The position numbers were made by a program, and so were the translations under genes. From the NCBI GenBank assembly GCA_013365325.1, contig JABVXV010000130.1, positions 92,956 to 156,955 on the forward strand: a stretch of 64,000 bases of DNA, written 5' to 3'. Of the stretch, positions 51,641 to 64,000 are shown in pieces; within the stretch, counting starts at the first letter, position 1; each line of letters opens with the position of its first letter. The DNA is from Dipetalonema caudispina. Lineage: Eukaryota; Nematoda; Chromadorea; Rhabditida; Onchocercidae. The notes under the pieces were generated by a model. It was not told the origin of the DNA. It did no database searches and saw only the letters and a program-made list of their open reading frames with translations.

Positions 51641-52756
51641 GTTAGTTTTTAAAATTTTAATCGTAGAATTTCTTCTTCGTAGTTTTCGGTAGCATCGTAT
51701 CATTGTAGATATATCATTTACAAATTACGTTTTAAATATCTAAATATACTTAAGTAGCTAAAACCATATTTATCTTTAGGAAATTAGTGCAAAATCATAT
51801 TTTTCTTTCTATCTTTGGCCAAAATTGATATGAAAGGTTTAAGTGATTATCGATTTTCCTTCCTTGATTGATTTAGATTTTCTTTTTCTGTTTCAAAATT
51901 ATATGAAGATATATCATGGGATCAAACATCGAAAGAGATGTTTGATTCAAAACGAACCAGAAAGCAAAGGGGAGAAGGAAGAGAAATATGGATGATGAGC
52001 CAATTCTTTTCGTGTAAATAATTTTGTATGGTTGATTAACGAACTATTCTACCGGATTAACCGAAAGTTACATTTAACACAGTTTGTTGCCAATTGGCTT
52101 TTCTTTTGTTTCATATTGGAAAAAAAAAGCAAAAGAATCGAGAAAGAAGTGTATCTTCTGATGATTTCATCCCATTACACATCATTTTCTCTTTTAATTT
52201 TCTTCAAAAGAAAAAAAAAAAGACCAATTATAAGGTTGAAATTTATTTACACTTGATGTATGATGGAAAATTTTTGAAATATCATTGTTATCAAAGTTTA
52301 ATAAGGGATAGAGGAAATGTGAATGCGCACTATACCACGTGACATGCAAAAATCACGCAGATTTAGTGCATGTTGAGTGCAATGCAAGTAAATCTGAGAG
52401 CAAAATGTATTATTAGTTGAAGTAAAATATGTCGAAAAATCTGTTTGCATTTCTCTTACATTTGTTGCTTTGTTCATTTTTGTTTGGAATAAAAGAAGAA
52501 AAAAAAAGACGAAGAAGAAGAAGGAAATAACTGAATTGGTTGTCTAACTCAATGAACCTAATTTTCTGACAATTCTTCGCTTTTTTTTTCCACATCATTT
52601 TAATCAATCGAATTTGCACCATTCTCAGATCAATATGTCACATTAGTCGTCCTTCCATTTTATTTTATCTTTAAATGTCATTCTTCTCTGACATTCTGTT
52701 ATCGTTATTTTTTTTTCTTCTTTCTCACTTCTTTCCCTCCTTCCCTCGTTCTGAAT

Positions 52757-53024
52757 TTAATAATAATAATGATAATGATAATAATAATTATTATTATTAT
52801 TAATAATTAATAATAGTAATAATAATAACAATAGTGATAAGTGATAGTAATAGTGGTAACAATAATGATAATAATAATAATAATAATAAATAATAATAAA
52901 TAAGAAAAAATAATAGTAATAATAATAATAATAATAGTAATAATAATAATAATAATAATAATATTAATAAAATAGTAATAATAATAATAATAAAATAATA
53001 ATAATGATGATGATGATGATGATA
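52757..53024. repeat. Imperfect (TAA)n/(ATA)n microsatellite, about 270 bp
   Basis: TAA/ATA trinucleotides interrupted by GTA, GATAA and ACA variants, ending in ATG repeats. The Leu-, Ile-, Tyr- or Ser-rich ORFs on the minus strand here are artefacts of the repeat. Confidence 0.95.
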
Positions 53025-53417
53025 GATCATATATTGTACTCGTATTAATCATTGTTTATGCTTTTCTGTCTAACGAACAATTTTAACAATTTCATTTAAA
53101 AAATTTTTAATCATTTTATTGATAACAGCAGAAATCATAAAAGAGTCCCAAAGTGAACAAATGCGCCCTTTGGAAGAACATTCACTCTGGAAAATCAACA
53201 TAACAAACAGGACAGCTGGCTTCAACAAAAATTTTTTTTTCTCTCTTTTTTTTTTTCTTCTATTCTATTAGAGATCAGAACTTTTGAAGTGGAAATGTTT
53301 GTTGATGGCAAGCTGATGCCCCGCTCCTCTCTTTCAACATAAATATATGTACTATTCTTCTTACTCTTATTGCACCCCATACTGAATCACCGATCATTCC
53401 CATATGATATCCGGGAA

Positions 53418-53462
53418 GAGAGAGGGAGAGAGAGAGAGAGAAAGAAAGAACGAAAGAAAGAT
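53418..53462. repeat. (GA)n / GAAA purine tract
   Basis: GAGAGAG units followed by AAAGAAAGAACGAAAGAAAG, all purines on the plus strand except one C. Confidence 0.85.
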
Positions 53463-55376
53463 AGAGGAAGGAAAAGCGTTATTTAATACAACTTAATTTG
53501 ATCAAACTATCTTAAGCTCATTCTATTAATTAATGGAACAAAAATCTTTATCTGATCAATTTATTTACAGTTCACTTAGATTTTATCTTCTACGGCTGTT
53601 TATATATGTATACCTTTTTTTCCTTACTAATTTAAATTTCATAGATCGTTATTCTTTTCTTTATTTATGGCTTTTTTTTTAAATCCATTTAATTTATAAT
53701 TAACTTTGATCGATTTTGAGAATTGCTTTAAATAACACTTCGTTAAAGGGGGTGAAAATTTTCGATATTTTTAATATCTATTCAATCAATTTTAAGAAAT
53801 GATTAATTGAAATCGAAGAGGGAAAGTACTGATGAGTTGATATGCTTTTTAAACGGACTAAAACATAATGAAACGATCCTGATCTGCAATTTTCAATAGG
53901 TTCGATAGAAAGGCATTCGGCAAATGCATACAGTTGTTTGCATCCGTTAAGAGATTTAATGTGATACATTAAATAGCTCGGCTAAAATGAATTTGCATTT
54001 TTAATCATACTTATAACATAAACTGCATCATATTGTCGAAGATGGATTCAGTGGTGAAGGAAAAAAGCTTGGATTCAGATGGAAAGGAGAGGAATGGGAA
54101 TGAATTCAGACGGAAAGGAAAAAGCTGGGAGCAAAATTGATGCTAATGTAATTTTTGAACCTTTAAAAAATATAAAATGGGACGAAACAAAAAAAAGTAA
54201 TATATTTTAGTGACAATCATTGTTCCAGAAAGCTTATATGTTTGCATAGCTTTGTATACATTTTTTGGTAAATAATTCTCATTCACTTAATTTTAACTCG
54301 CGAAATCATTGAATTCATTTTTTGTTTCTTTTTATTTTTTCAGCGGCAACAATTGTTATTTTTAATATATTTTAAATAACATCGAACGATTTACATATAT
54401 TTTCATATGTAAGCCAATGATTTGAAATTCATACATACATAATTGAAATGAAAAGATAGCATTGGACACATGCATGAATATACTAAGATGTACATAGTAC
54501 TGCACATTTTATATTCATAGTAGCTATAAATTAAAAAGGAAAATGATTGATTACTTAGTCACATGGATTATGTGTAAGTTGATAATTCAATGGAATTTCT
54601 TTATTTGTTTTTACCATATTTCGGCAGTTAATTCTTTGGTTTAATTTTACATTCTTACTTCAATTTGATTTCGAGAGTTAATTATCATATTTCAATAATT
54701 GAACCTTTCGATTTAACTTCTCACTCTTACTTCAATTCAAAGTCGAAAGCTAATTACTATATTTAGTTAGTTATTTGAACTATATTGTTTCATTTTTTAG
54801 TCTTATTTCAATTTGGCTTCGAATTTAAAACTTACTGAAAAGGATGATGTCTAATATCTTCGAAATATCTCATCTATCTAAGCATCATTTCTTTATAGTG
54901 ATAACGTTAATACAACGCTAGAATAGTTGTATTATATATGCTTAAACGGTTACTATGCTGATATGATATCAGATGAATGATTATTCGAAATGATTATAAA
55001 ATTATTGAACATTGCTATGAAATAATCGAAATTGTCATGGTATCCATGAACAACCTGTTTCATTGCTAATTAGCGCATTATTCAATATTTCATTTCATTT
55101 CTCTTCCCTTCCTCTTTCTCCTTTTTTTTCCTCCCCCCACCCTCGCCTTCCCTCTCTCTTCTCGTATTTATTTGGACTTGTTGACAATTATTTCTCTCAC
55201 TTCATCAAAATGATCTTTTGCAGTAAAACTTTTAAAAAATTTCCATTAATTTATTCATTTAATTGAAATAAATTTATCTTGATATGTAAAATAAATATTC
55301 AAACCTTTCCAGCAGTTTAATTGTTTGATTGGATATTTTTTTCGTTCATTTCTTTCCACCCACCCTTTTTCTGTCT

Positions 55377-55410
55377 TCGTCGTCATCCTCGTCCTCGTCC
55401 TCGTCCCTCT
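55377..55410. repeat. Short (TCGTCC)n tract
   Basis: TCGTCG, CATCC and then repeated TCGTCC units over about 34 bp; low complexity, no gene. Confidence 0.8.
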
Positions 55411-56779
55411 GTGCTTGAAAAGATATTTAAAGAAAGATGAAGTTATTCAAAATCAACAAATGTCTCGTTTTTAATCATTTTTTCTTTAAAACGTAATAAT
55501 GCGGAAATCGATATAGCAAACTATACATAATAGCTCACTTAAAACTTTATATTAAGCCGTTTTTCTGTTTTAACTTTTTGAAAGCAACCGTAACAATCAA
55601 ATTTAGGCCATTGTTTGTTTCGGTTACTTATCGACGCATTTCACTTACCGACGAAAAGTTTATTTTCAACTATGATTATTTGTTATCTTTTCGATAACTA
55701 TAATGTTGCAAAAACTTTCAGGAAGGCTATAATAAGACTTTAACTAAATTTAAATTCCAAAATGTCTCATAACATAGCATAAAATAACTTCATTCTGATA
55801 GATGATCAAAAGTATAACTTCTATCATCTTTACTTGATGTTTTTTAGAATTGATATTTTACATTGGAAAACATTCTTTGATTTCTTTTAAATTAATTTTT
55901 TAAATTTATCATTTTTGAGTTTTCTTTTTTTTTCGGTAGAAAAAACAAAACAGAATTAGTGATATAATAATTTATTGCATGGTCTCATTATATTTTTCGG
56001 ACAGAAATAAATGTGGTAAAAGTAATAATCTTTCGGAAGCTTATTAGATTTGATCCAATCTGTAAAATGAACTATAGCTGTTTGAAAAAGAATGATAACT
56101 GATTTGAATTATACATTATGGTTTTAGATCGAAAACTAAAATTCCCATTTCCGAAAAAGATATCATAAGTAATTGTTTTTAATTTGGCAATAAAATTTGG
56201 TACCTGTCTGCAACCTTTTTTGCATGCCCTTTAAGTATTTTCACACATTTAATTACAGGGATCTTTTTTTTTCTCTTTTTTTAGCTCGAACTTATTTTGT
56301 TTCCCATACTCTTTTCACGCTTAATAATTTTTTTCACACTTTTAGAAATCTTTGAATCTTTTTTCAGATTAATCATTTCAAAAAGTGCTGAAGACAAACT
56401 TGGTATTGCGTGATTTTCAAGTCAATTTCATCTTTGGCACTTTTTTTTGCACTGAAAGTACAATTATAATAATTGAAAGAGTAAAAAAAGGAGAAGATCA
56501 AAAAATGAAATTTTAGAGTGAAAAGTCAAAAGTGACATTTCTCTCTGCCCATGTAATTAATGTTGTAAAGTTCTAAAAATTCTCTTTTTTTACTAAATTC
56601 ACTATACTTTTACTTGAATTACGTCACTTTCGATATGATAGTGACAGATTCACTTGAGCGTAGGTTCTAGCAACGATACATTTCAACCTTTGAAATGCAA
56701 TCAACTGCTCTTATTAAGCAGTGGAATCAATGCGCAATATGAATAGCATATTTGGTCTAGAAGCTGCTTGCTAATATAC

Positions 56780-57430
56780 ATTTTCGAAGGATAAGAGAAC
56801 GTTGAAAATGAAGGCGTAGTGAACGATCATCGGACTAATTGAGAAAAATCACTCAAGATAATCTCAGAGCTAAGCGAGAAATTGTCGAAGAAGTCTATGA
56901 TGACCATCGTACCATCCTTTAGCATCTGAAGTTAATTGGCGAAATAAAAAAGCTCAGAGTGATCAATAAAAAATTGTTATTTGGAAGTATCGTGTTAGTG
57001 TATACAATGACGAATCATTTCTCGATCGATTGTGAGGTATGAAGAAAAGTGATCTGTATGTGACAGCGGTGACGATCGCTTTAGTGACTGGACGAAAAAG
57101 AACTCTAAAGCACTTTATGAAGTCAAACTTGCACCAAAATTAGTAAAGATTATTGTCTTAGTCGTCTACCATTGTCACAGCTTTTTGATTCCCAACGAAA
57201 TCGTTAAATCTGAGAAGTATGTTAAGAAATGCTTTCAGCTGGCATTGGTCAACAAAACAGACTTAATTATTCTTGATAACACCTTACCAACGATCATCAA
57301 TGCTTCAAAAATTAAGCAAATTGAGTTACGAACCCATATCCATCTAATCTTTCGATACCTCTTCTTCAACAATCACAACAATATATTTTTACGGGGAAAA
57401 TATTTTCACTCAGTAGGATGTAGATAATGT
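56780..57430 (+). mobile_element. Decayed mariner-type transposase relic
   Basis: Fragments of a mariner transposase lie in the expected order but in shifting frames with stops: DNLRA with a decayed helix near 56,857; DDHRTIL then HLKLIGEIKKLR at about 56,902-56,958, matching the mariner HL..LGKVKKL region; NDESFLDRL near 57,003-57,030, followed by remnants of GDEKW..Y broken by a frameshift and a stop; WTKKNSK near 57,090; LIPNEIVKSEKY; then ALVNKTDLIILDN near 57,242, equivalent to the LVNRKG..LHDNARPH catalytic region, with the Asp kept; finally IFLRGKYFHS near 57,386-57,415, matching the C-terminal FL.GKRF motif. The first catalytic segment is destroyed, so the copy is dead. Inverted terminal repeats were not located. 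Confidence 0.82.
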
Positions 57431-60400
57431 TTCACGAAAGTTTGTTATGTTACAAATTTCTCTCTGTAAGAATAAACAAAATTATTTTTTCCTTCTCTAT
57501 TTTATTCTGCTATTTTTTACTTTTTTTCCTTTAATAATTTTCAACAGAAGATATTCACTTTCGAAACGATTTTTTCATTTTTTTGTTCGCTTTTTCCAGC
57601 AAAACAAGTTGATTGGCAATTAAGTTTGTCAGAAATTTTTGAAATAAACAAATTGAAATATATTGAATAAACCATTCCTGTTAAAATATCGAAGAGAATC
57701 TTTTTTTTCCCTTTTGTTTTTCCTCTTTCAACTTAAGATACATTGTTTAAGTGAGTGAATAATCAACATTTTCCATTTGGCATTCATACTTATATACAAC
57801 TTAATTTTGAAATTTTCTATGAAACAAAATTAAAATTAATAGGCTTTGAGGGTGGATTATGCCCACTATCTAAAGAATTGGAAATTTTTCTTCTATTATC
57901 CATATGTTTTTCTTTTTTTAAAAATATTTTTTTTAAAAAGTTTTCCCACTTAACATATTTGTACTATCATTCGTATGATGCTGTTTTATTCCTATAATGT
58001 TCCTTTCAAATACTTCTTGAAATGTTTATCACTTGTAATTTGAATCATTAATGGATTTTAAAATTTGTCAAGCAAAATAGATAAGAATGTTGAAATGATT
58101 GGATTGAATTATCATCTAGCTCATTACCATATTATCATTCATCTCTTATAAACAGTGAAAATTAATAATGATTGAAATAATTATTTTCAATAAGTTATCA
58201 ATGTAAAACAAACAGATGGTAATCAAATTTTAGCTAAAAAAATTCTTGTTAAAAAATTACAAAATAGCTATATTTTAACAACGTAATTTATTAAATTTGA
58301 AATGGTTGAACATTTCAAACTGTGTCATAATGAAATGTCCAGTGGATTATGATAAAATAAGATAGAAGAAAAGAATACAGAAAATAAGTTAGCATTGGCC
58401 ACTTTCATCCTATGATTTCATCAAAATTTCATCTAAATTTGAATTTCATTTTATTTTCTCTCCCCTGATCAATTCATACCAGTTCAAGTTATTTATGCCA
58501 ATACAATCAGTTAAGAATAATAGTTATCCGCAATAATTTATTCTCCAGCTGTTACTATCAATGCAGTTCTTCTTCGATTATCGGTACTATTCATTCTTTT
58601 CCTGGCTGATTCTTTTTCACGAAAACCATAAGATTAACATTTTCTCAATCGTACCTTCCCTTAAATTGAACTCATTATTTGTCCATTGTAATCAATTTTT
58701 GTTGTTATCCGTACCGTGACCTAATTCATCACAACATGAGGATCTTTTGAATCGGAATTGTCAAAATGGGTAACATTAGAGAAGTAGCATAAAAATTAGG
58801 CCTTGGCCTTATTAATCCTATGGTTGAAGTTTATCATGAATATAAGAGGAGTCTAAAAAATTTTTGTTCTATTTATTCCTTTAGTACAAAGGCTGTACTC
58901 TTTCCCCATAAAATGTCTCTGTCATCAATGATATTTTTATTTGCTAAAAAAAAATTCTTTTTTCTTTCCTTTTATTTTTCATATTCTTTCCCTGTTTTTT
59001 CATTTATTATTTTGTTGAAAATATTTATAATATTAAACGCTCAAAATTTAATATCCAATAATTATAGCCATAATAATATTGTTATCCGACCAGATATTCC
59101 TTCTCATTTATCAGCAGATATGTTCATTTACAATCAGTTAGAATTTATCTAACGGATCAGTGTTGATAAGAATGAATTGAAAATATCAAATGTAAAATGA
59201 ATCTTACAATTTTTAAAAAAGTCTAAAATACCATGCATCATTCTTTGCACTGCTGATTGATTGATTGAGAGATTGAATGAGTGATTAATTTATATCTGAT
59301 TTTTTTTTTTTTTTTTTTGCATAAATAAAATGGTGGAAAAGATAAGATGAAAAGAAAGGAAGTAAGAAATGAAATGATAGAGTAAAATAAATGTCCGATA
59401 ATTATGTTATGAATTATTTTAATGTGTTACCATGGATACAGCATACCATTTCAGTGCTACTTTAATTATTGATAATAATTTCATTACTTGACTTTTCCGT
59501 GCCGTTCATATATGCATATCTTTCCTTGAGAGATCAGCGAAATACAATTGGCTATGTTAATTTATTTTAATTTAATTTTTCTTTTTTATTACTACAAGTT
59601 CATATGTATTGATTCTAACAATTATCATTGATCATTCTTTGCATTCAATTTTAAATTATTCCCTTCATAATCTATCAATTTTCTTTTAAACTCTTTTCCA
59701 CCCTCGCCTTTTCCTCCTTGATGATTTTTTTTATTATTGAATGAAAAAATTTAATGAATACATGCTACAATATTAATGCTTTATTTTATAATCCTATTCA
59801 TTTCTCATTGAAATAATCTTTTTATTATTATCGTTATCACTATCATTATTATTATTTATTTGTTCTTATTATCATTGCTATTAATATTATCGTTATTGTA
59901 TATATTGTTCTTTAATAAGATCGAAATTTGTATAGATGATAATAATAGATACATACAAATAACATATATGTGCAACATTTTTACTCCAACCAATTTGATG
60001 ATAAATGGATCAAAATTATTTTTTGCTCCTCTTCCATTACGATTTTCATTTGATTTAAAAAAAAAAAAAAAATTGCTTCCGAAAATTTAAAATATTTTTT
60101 GGGTACAATGGCACCTTAGCACATCCCGCACGTACTACTGTTAACCGTTTGTCCCATTTTCAGCACTTTTTTTCCCCTTCCCCCGCCCTTGATTTTCCCT
60201 GCTCTCGCTTCTCCCCCGCTCTCGGTTCCTTTTCACTGTTCTCCTCGTTATTTAATGCAATTTTACCAAGTATATTACTACTAATTAGTGAATGAAAAAA
60301 TTTTAATATTAATTGAAAGTATCATCTCGTTCATTTTATCTGTAATAAATTCCATTATTTCGTATGTGATATATGATGATGACATTATCTATTAAGTTTT

Positions 60401-62046
60401 GCTCATAATTTTACGATTCTATTCTTTTTTTAAAAAAAAAAAAAAAAAAAACTACACAATTCCAGTTATCATTCAATATTTTCTTTTTTCACTTGATCAC
60501 TTATTCTCTCTCTCTGCTGTTTTTTCTTTTAAACTTTTAAAACTTACTTCCCAATTCTCCTCTCCTTAACAAATCTTCCATTCAAAAAAAAAAAAAAGAA
60601 AAAGAGAAGAAAAAAAAAAAATTTAAGTGAAAAATAATGCAAAATTTAAGGGCGCTATCAACAGTTGTTACTTGTTGAGTAAATAAATTACTAAGCTATA
60701 AGGAAGCAAATTTATGTTCGTTCTCATTTTAACATGCCATAGTTGTGAATTTTGCAAATTCATATTTCTAACAAATTAAATTTTTATTCATTTTATTATT
60801 GTCGTTGTTTCTTTTTTTTTTTTTTGAAAATTTTTGAATTTTTTTTTTCATAAGGTATACTTTAAAAGTTTCCAAATGCTGTATCTGTGAGATTTTTTTT
60901 AACATTTCCATCTTCTATTGTTGCATTTGCCTTTTGTTTTTTCTTTCGGTTTCCTTGAATTTCATTTAATTTCATCCTTCCGTATTTTAGTTTTCGATGT
61001 TTGTGTTTTCTTATGCAAGAAATCGCTAGTGTTATCATACTGGAATAACAAAGCTTAACATCCGGAATGTGCTAAATATATTAACTATTCATTATTATTG
61101 AAGCATTTTGCAGAAGTAAATGGAATTTCTTGTAACTGTGTATATGTGTGAAAAAAGCCTTCCGGTGTTGAAAATTCTATTCAAATATTTCAAGATTTGC
61201 TGCATATTGCTTCCCGTTTTACTTGATTCCCAAATCTTTAAAATTTTCAGAGATTTAATGAATCATTGGCGGGAAAAAAGATTATCCATCTTATCATCAG
61301 AGGTTGCATCTTACAATTTCGGCTTTTCTATATTCAGCCAATTGAAATGATTGTAATTAAAATTTATCAAATGCATATGATTTTATAAATTTCATTATCA
61401 AAGAATTTTCTAACTTCTCATCGAGAAGATTTCTACTTTTTCTGTCTTCCCGCCTCTCTCTCTCTCTTTCTCCCTCTGTTTTTCAAACTGCATAAGTGTT
61501 CGATGTAACTGCTGCTAGTAAGTAAATTAATTACTTATTAAGATTTATTAGATTTATTAGTTATAAGAGAGGTTATTTTGATATCCGTTAAGAATACTTG
61601 AAAATGTGTAATTCATTCCTTTTATTTATGTGTAGAATTTAATAAATATCTGGGGAAACCGTATAAATGGAATTGAATTAACATATTACACTTCATTGAT
61701 TGATTTAGATTATATCATGATCTTAATGGGATTCCGGATAGTTTATCAAAATTCAAAGAAGGTATTTTAAGGCATTATCATATTCTTTTCCAACATTTAT
61801 CCTCATTTATTGCTGAGCTTATTACTAATTTTTGCAATCATTTTATTCACATGAAATTTTGTTGCTATTGTTAGAGCTACTAAAATACTACTATTAATAA
61901 CAAAGTTTACTGCTACCATTGGCAACTACCTACTGATAATAGTTTTTGCGAGAATAGATGATATTGTAAACCAGCAAGTTGTAAGAGCTACTTTTTGTTT
62001 GCTTCAAATATTTTTTAAAAGATTTAAAGATCGAATAACATAAAAG

Positions 62047-62086
62047 TACACATACATACATACATACATACATACATACACACACA
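62047..62086. repeat. (CATA)n microsatellite
   Basis: Eight or so CATA units followed by CACACA; the Cys/Val/Met-rich minus-strand ORF at 61930-62124 comes from it. Confidence 0.92.
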
Positions 62087-63000
62087 AATAGGCAAATACT
62101 AATTAATACTTTTGAAATGTTCACAATTGAGAATTATATTCATAAATGTCATTTATTTTATACTTTTTCCCTTTATTTTTTCATAATTTCATTTATTTAT
62201 ATGCTAGTTAATAGATTGGATTGTTTATTTTATACAAACATTAATTATCTAATTACTTATACTATTCATCTATGCTGCATATGTTGCACATACTCTTCTT
62301 TTTTGAATTCATAAATTTCAATTAAATGACGAAGTTCGAACAAACGAAAATTTACTTGTCCCACGATTGTATTTACTGATAATAGTTAATTTATTAGCAA
62401 ATATTTCCGCATGCAATTTTCCCTTTATTACAAATAATTAATCTAATTATGCATTGGGTGTAGTTTGGCCTACTTCACAAATTCATTCATTTATTTATTT
62501 TAATTAAATTGTTAAAATTGTTGATATAAAATCCCATTTGTACATCGGTTTTTTATACAATAAATCGTTTTCATTATAAAATGATAAAATTGTTGAAGAA
62601 GAAAGAATAAATTAAGGGAAGGATTAAATATTTGAATTGAAACTTAAATTTTGTTCCAATTATTGTAATGTTTCTCATTTTATGGAAGAATGAAGAAAAC
62701 CCCTTGAATTCATTGTTCATTTTCATTCTTCTTTCTTCCATTTAACAAAAATTAAACGACTCTCACCATTAGCATATCAAGCTTAGCTAACTAGACTATT
62801 TAGCTTAGAGGTAGTTAGTTTCCCTTTCATATCATTCCTTCTCCTTTTTCCATATTCCTTCCCCTTTCCTCATCATCATCCTCCTCTTCCTCCTCCCTCT
62901 CCTCTTTCTCATTCTTATTCAGCTGGCAGCTGTTCAAATTATACTCGACTTTTCATCATCAACTATTATTTGCGCTCACTTTTCTTCAACAACCTCTCTT

Positions 63001-63031
63001 CCTCTCTCTCTCTCTCTCTCTCATTCTTTCC
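63001..63031. repeat. (CT)n microsatellite
   Basis: CCTCTCTCTCT-type run inside a pyrimidine-rich stretch that extends from about 62,825 to 63,055. Confidence 0.88.
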
Positions 63032-63225
63032 CTCACTTTTTTCCCTTATTCTTCATACAGCGTTCATTTCAAGTTTATTTTAAAAAATTTTTTTTTCTGC
63101 TCTTAGTAATCATCACAATTATCATACTTGTTTTAGAATGGTCACCATCAAATAGCAAATATTAGTCTAATATCATTATTTCAACTATTAAGTCAGGTGT
63201 TTTTTTTTTTCGAATACATTTTTAA

Positions 63226-63242
63226 ATGATGATGATGATGAC

Positions 63243-63322
<80 letters not shown>

Positions 63323-63327
63323 CGATA
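63226..63327. repeat. (GAT)n microsatellite, about 34 units
   Basis: ATG/GAT repeats with only two GAC interruptions; the poly-Met ORF at 63226-63480 is a product of it. Confidence 0.96.
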
Positions 63328-63571
63328 GTTAACGAAGACGAAGCAAACAAGCAAAAGATAGGTAAAAAAAAAAATAAGTGGAAAACAGAAGAAGAGAAAA
63401 AGATAATAGAAATGAGAGAAGACTCTTTACTTACTTTATGTCATTCCTATACGATCTATCGATCATACATTACCGATTAAATTTTTTGAAATCTTTTTGC
63501 AAACATTAAAATAGATTTAACACTTAGCCATACAATATTCACTTATTCATCCCTCATTAAATTTCTCTAAC

Positions 63572-63673
63572 ATTGTTATTATTAGTATTACTATTACTAT
63601 TACTACTATTATTATTATTGTACTTATTATTATTGATTATTTGTCATTATTACTGTCATTATTATTGTTATTA

Positions 63674-63740
<67 letters not shown>

Positions 63741-63840
63741 CATTATTTATTATTATTATTATCATCTTTATTATTCACATCAACGTTATTATTATCATTA
63801 TTATTATTATTATCATTATTATTATTGTTACTATTATCAC

Positions 63841-63883
<43 letters not shown>

Positions 63884-63905
63884 GTTATTATTATTATTAT
63901 TATTA

Positions 63906-64000
<95 letters not shown>
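63572..64000. repeat. (TTA)n microsatellite of at least 430 bp, reaching the window end
   Basis: Loose TTA repeats with GTTA, CATT and ACTA variants become nearly pure ATT from about 63,840 to the end. Length and purity rise to the right, so the array continues past the window. Confidence 0.96.

Larger units (their letters stand above)
51641..64000. other. Gene-poor, repeat-rich right third of the window
   Basis: 12.4 kb with no recognisable host gene. It holds TAA, GA, TCGTCC, CATA, GAT and TTA repeats, many T-runs and one dead mariner copy. It may be a long intron of the gene starting at 51362 or plain intergenic DNA. A 32-codon ORF at 54042-54140 is built on an imperfect repeat of GATTCAG..GGAAAGGA. 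Short coding-like runs at 53,148-53,300 read equally well on both strands, so they are not called. Confidence 0.5.

Noticed and set aside
52800..53052. Poly-Leu, poly-Ile/Tyr frames on the minus strand
   Set aside because: Products of the TAA/ATA microsatellite.
53148..53340. Exon-like stretch readable as EIIKESQSEQMRPLEEHS on the plus strand
   Set aside because: The minus strand reads equally well after a TTTTCCAG acceptor, and no donor closes the plus-strand version, so neither is convincing.
63226..63480. Poly-methionine ORF
   Set aside because: Direct translation of the GAT repeat.

Overview
The window is AT-rich eukaryotic DNA with many short exons, GT..AG introns of about 40 bp to 2.6 kb, and abundant microsatellites. 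The four recognisable proteins, their compact exon structure and a probable spliced-leader acceptor next to one start codon point to a nematode, most likely a parasitic spirurid or filarial-type genome. This is inferred from style and protein content; no species can be fixed from the sequence alone.

Positions 1-35,000 form a gene-dense block in which four clear genes all lie on the minus strand. From right to left these are: a Pumilio-family RNA-binding protein (26168-34833, 14 coding exons), a prostaglandin E synthase 2-like thioredoxin/GST-fold protein (21571-23718, 6 exons), the alpha-tubulin acetyltransferase MEC-17/ATAT (17499-19176, 5 exons) and the intraflagellar transport protein IFT172/OSM-1 (766-16633, 38 exons, 1743 residues). 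I joined each gene exon by exon. All four keep one open frame from ATG to stop and come out close to the usual family length. A good candidate X-box (RFX/DAF-19 site) lies 118 bp upstream of the IFT172 start, as expected for a ciliary gene. The first 371 bases probably hold the last exons of an unidentified plus-strand gene that runs tail to tail with IFT172.

Positions 35,000-64,000 are gene-poor and rich in simple repeats: GA, GT, CGA, TCCG, TAA, GAT and a TTA tract that runs off the right edge. The contents I could pick out are a decayed mariner transposase (about 56,780-57,430), a candidate three-exon orphan gene on the minus strand (47900-50653), a hydrophilic first exon or small ORF on the plus strand (51362-51640) that is divergent from it, and a weaker two-exon candidate at 36996-37834. 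A degenerate ~29-bp minisatellite lies at 47236-47400, and there are small clusters of CACGTG and TGACGTGA sites.

Functionally, IFT172 and the tubulin acetyltransferase both serve axonemal microtubules, and in nematodes mainly sensory neurons, so their adjacency on one strand is notable. The Pumilio gene keeps all eight canonical base-reading triads. I found no complete transposon, rRNA, tRNA, CRISPR array or bacterial-type feature.
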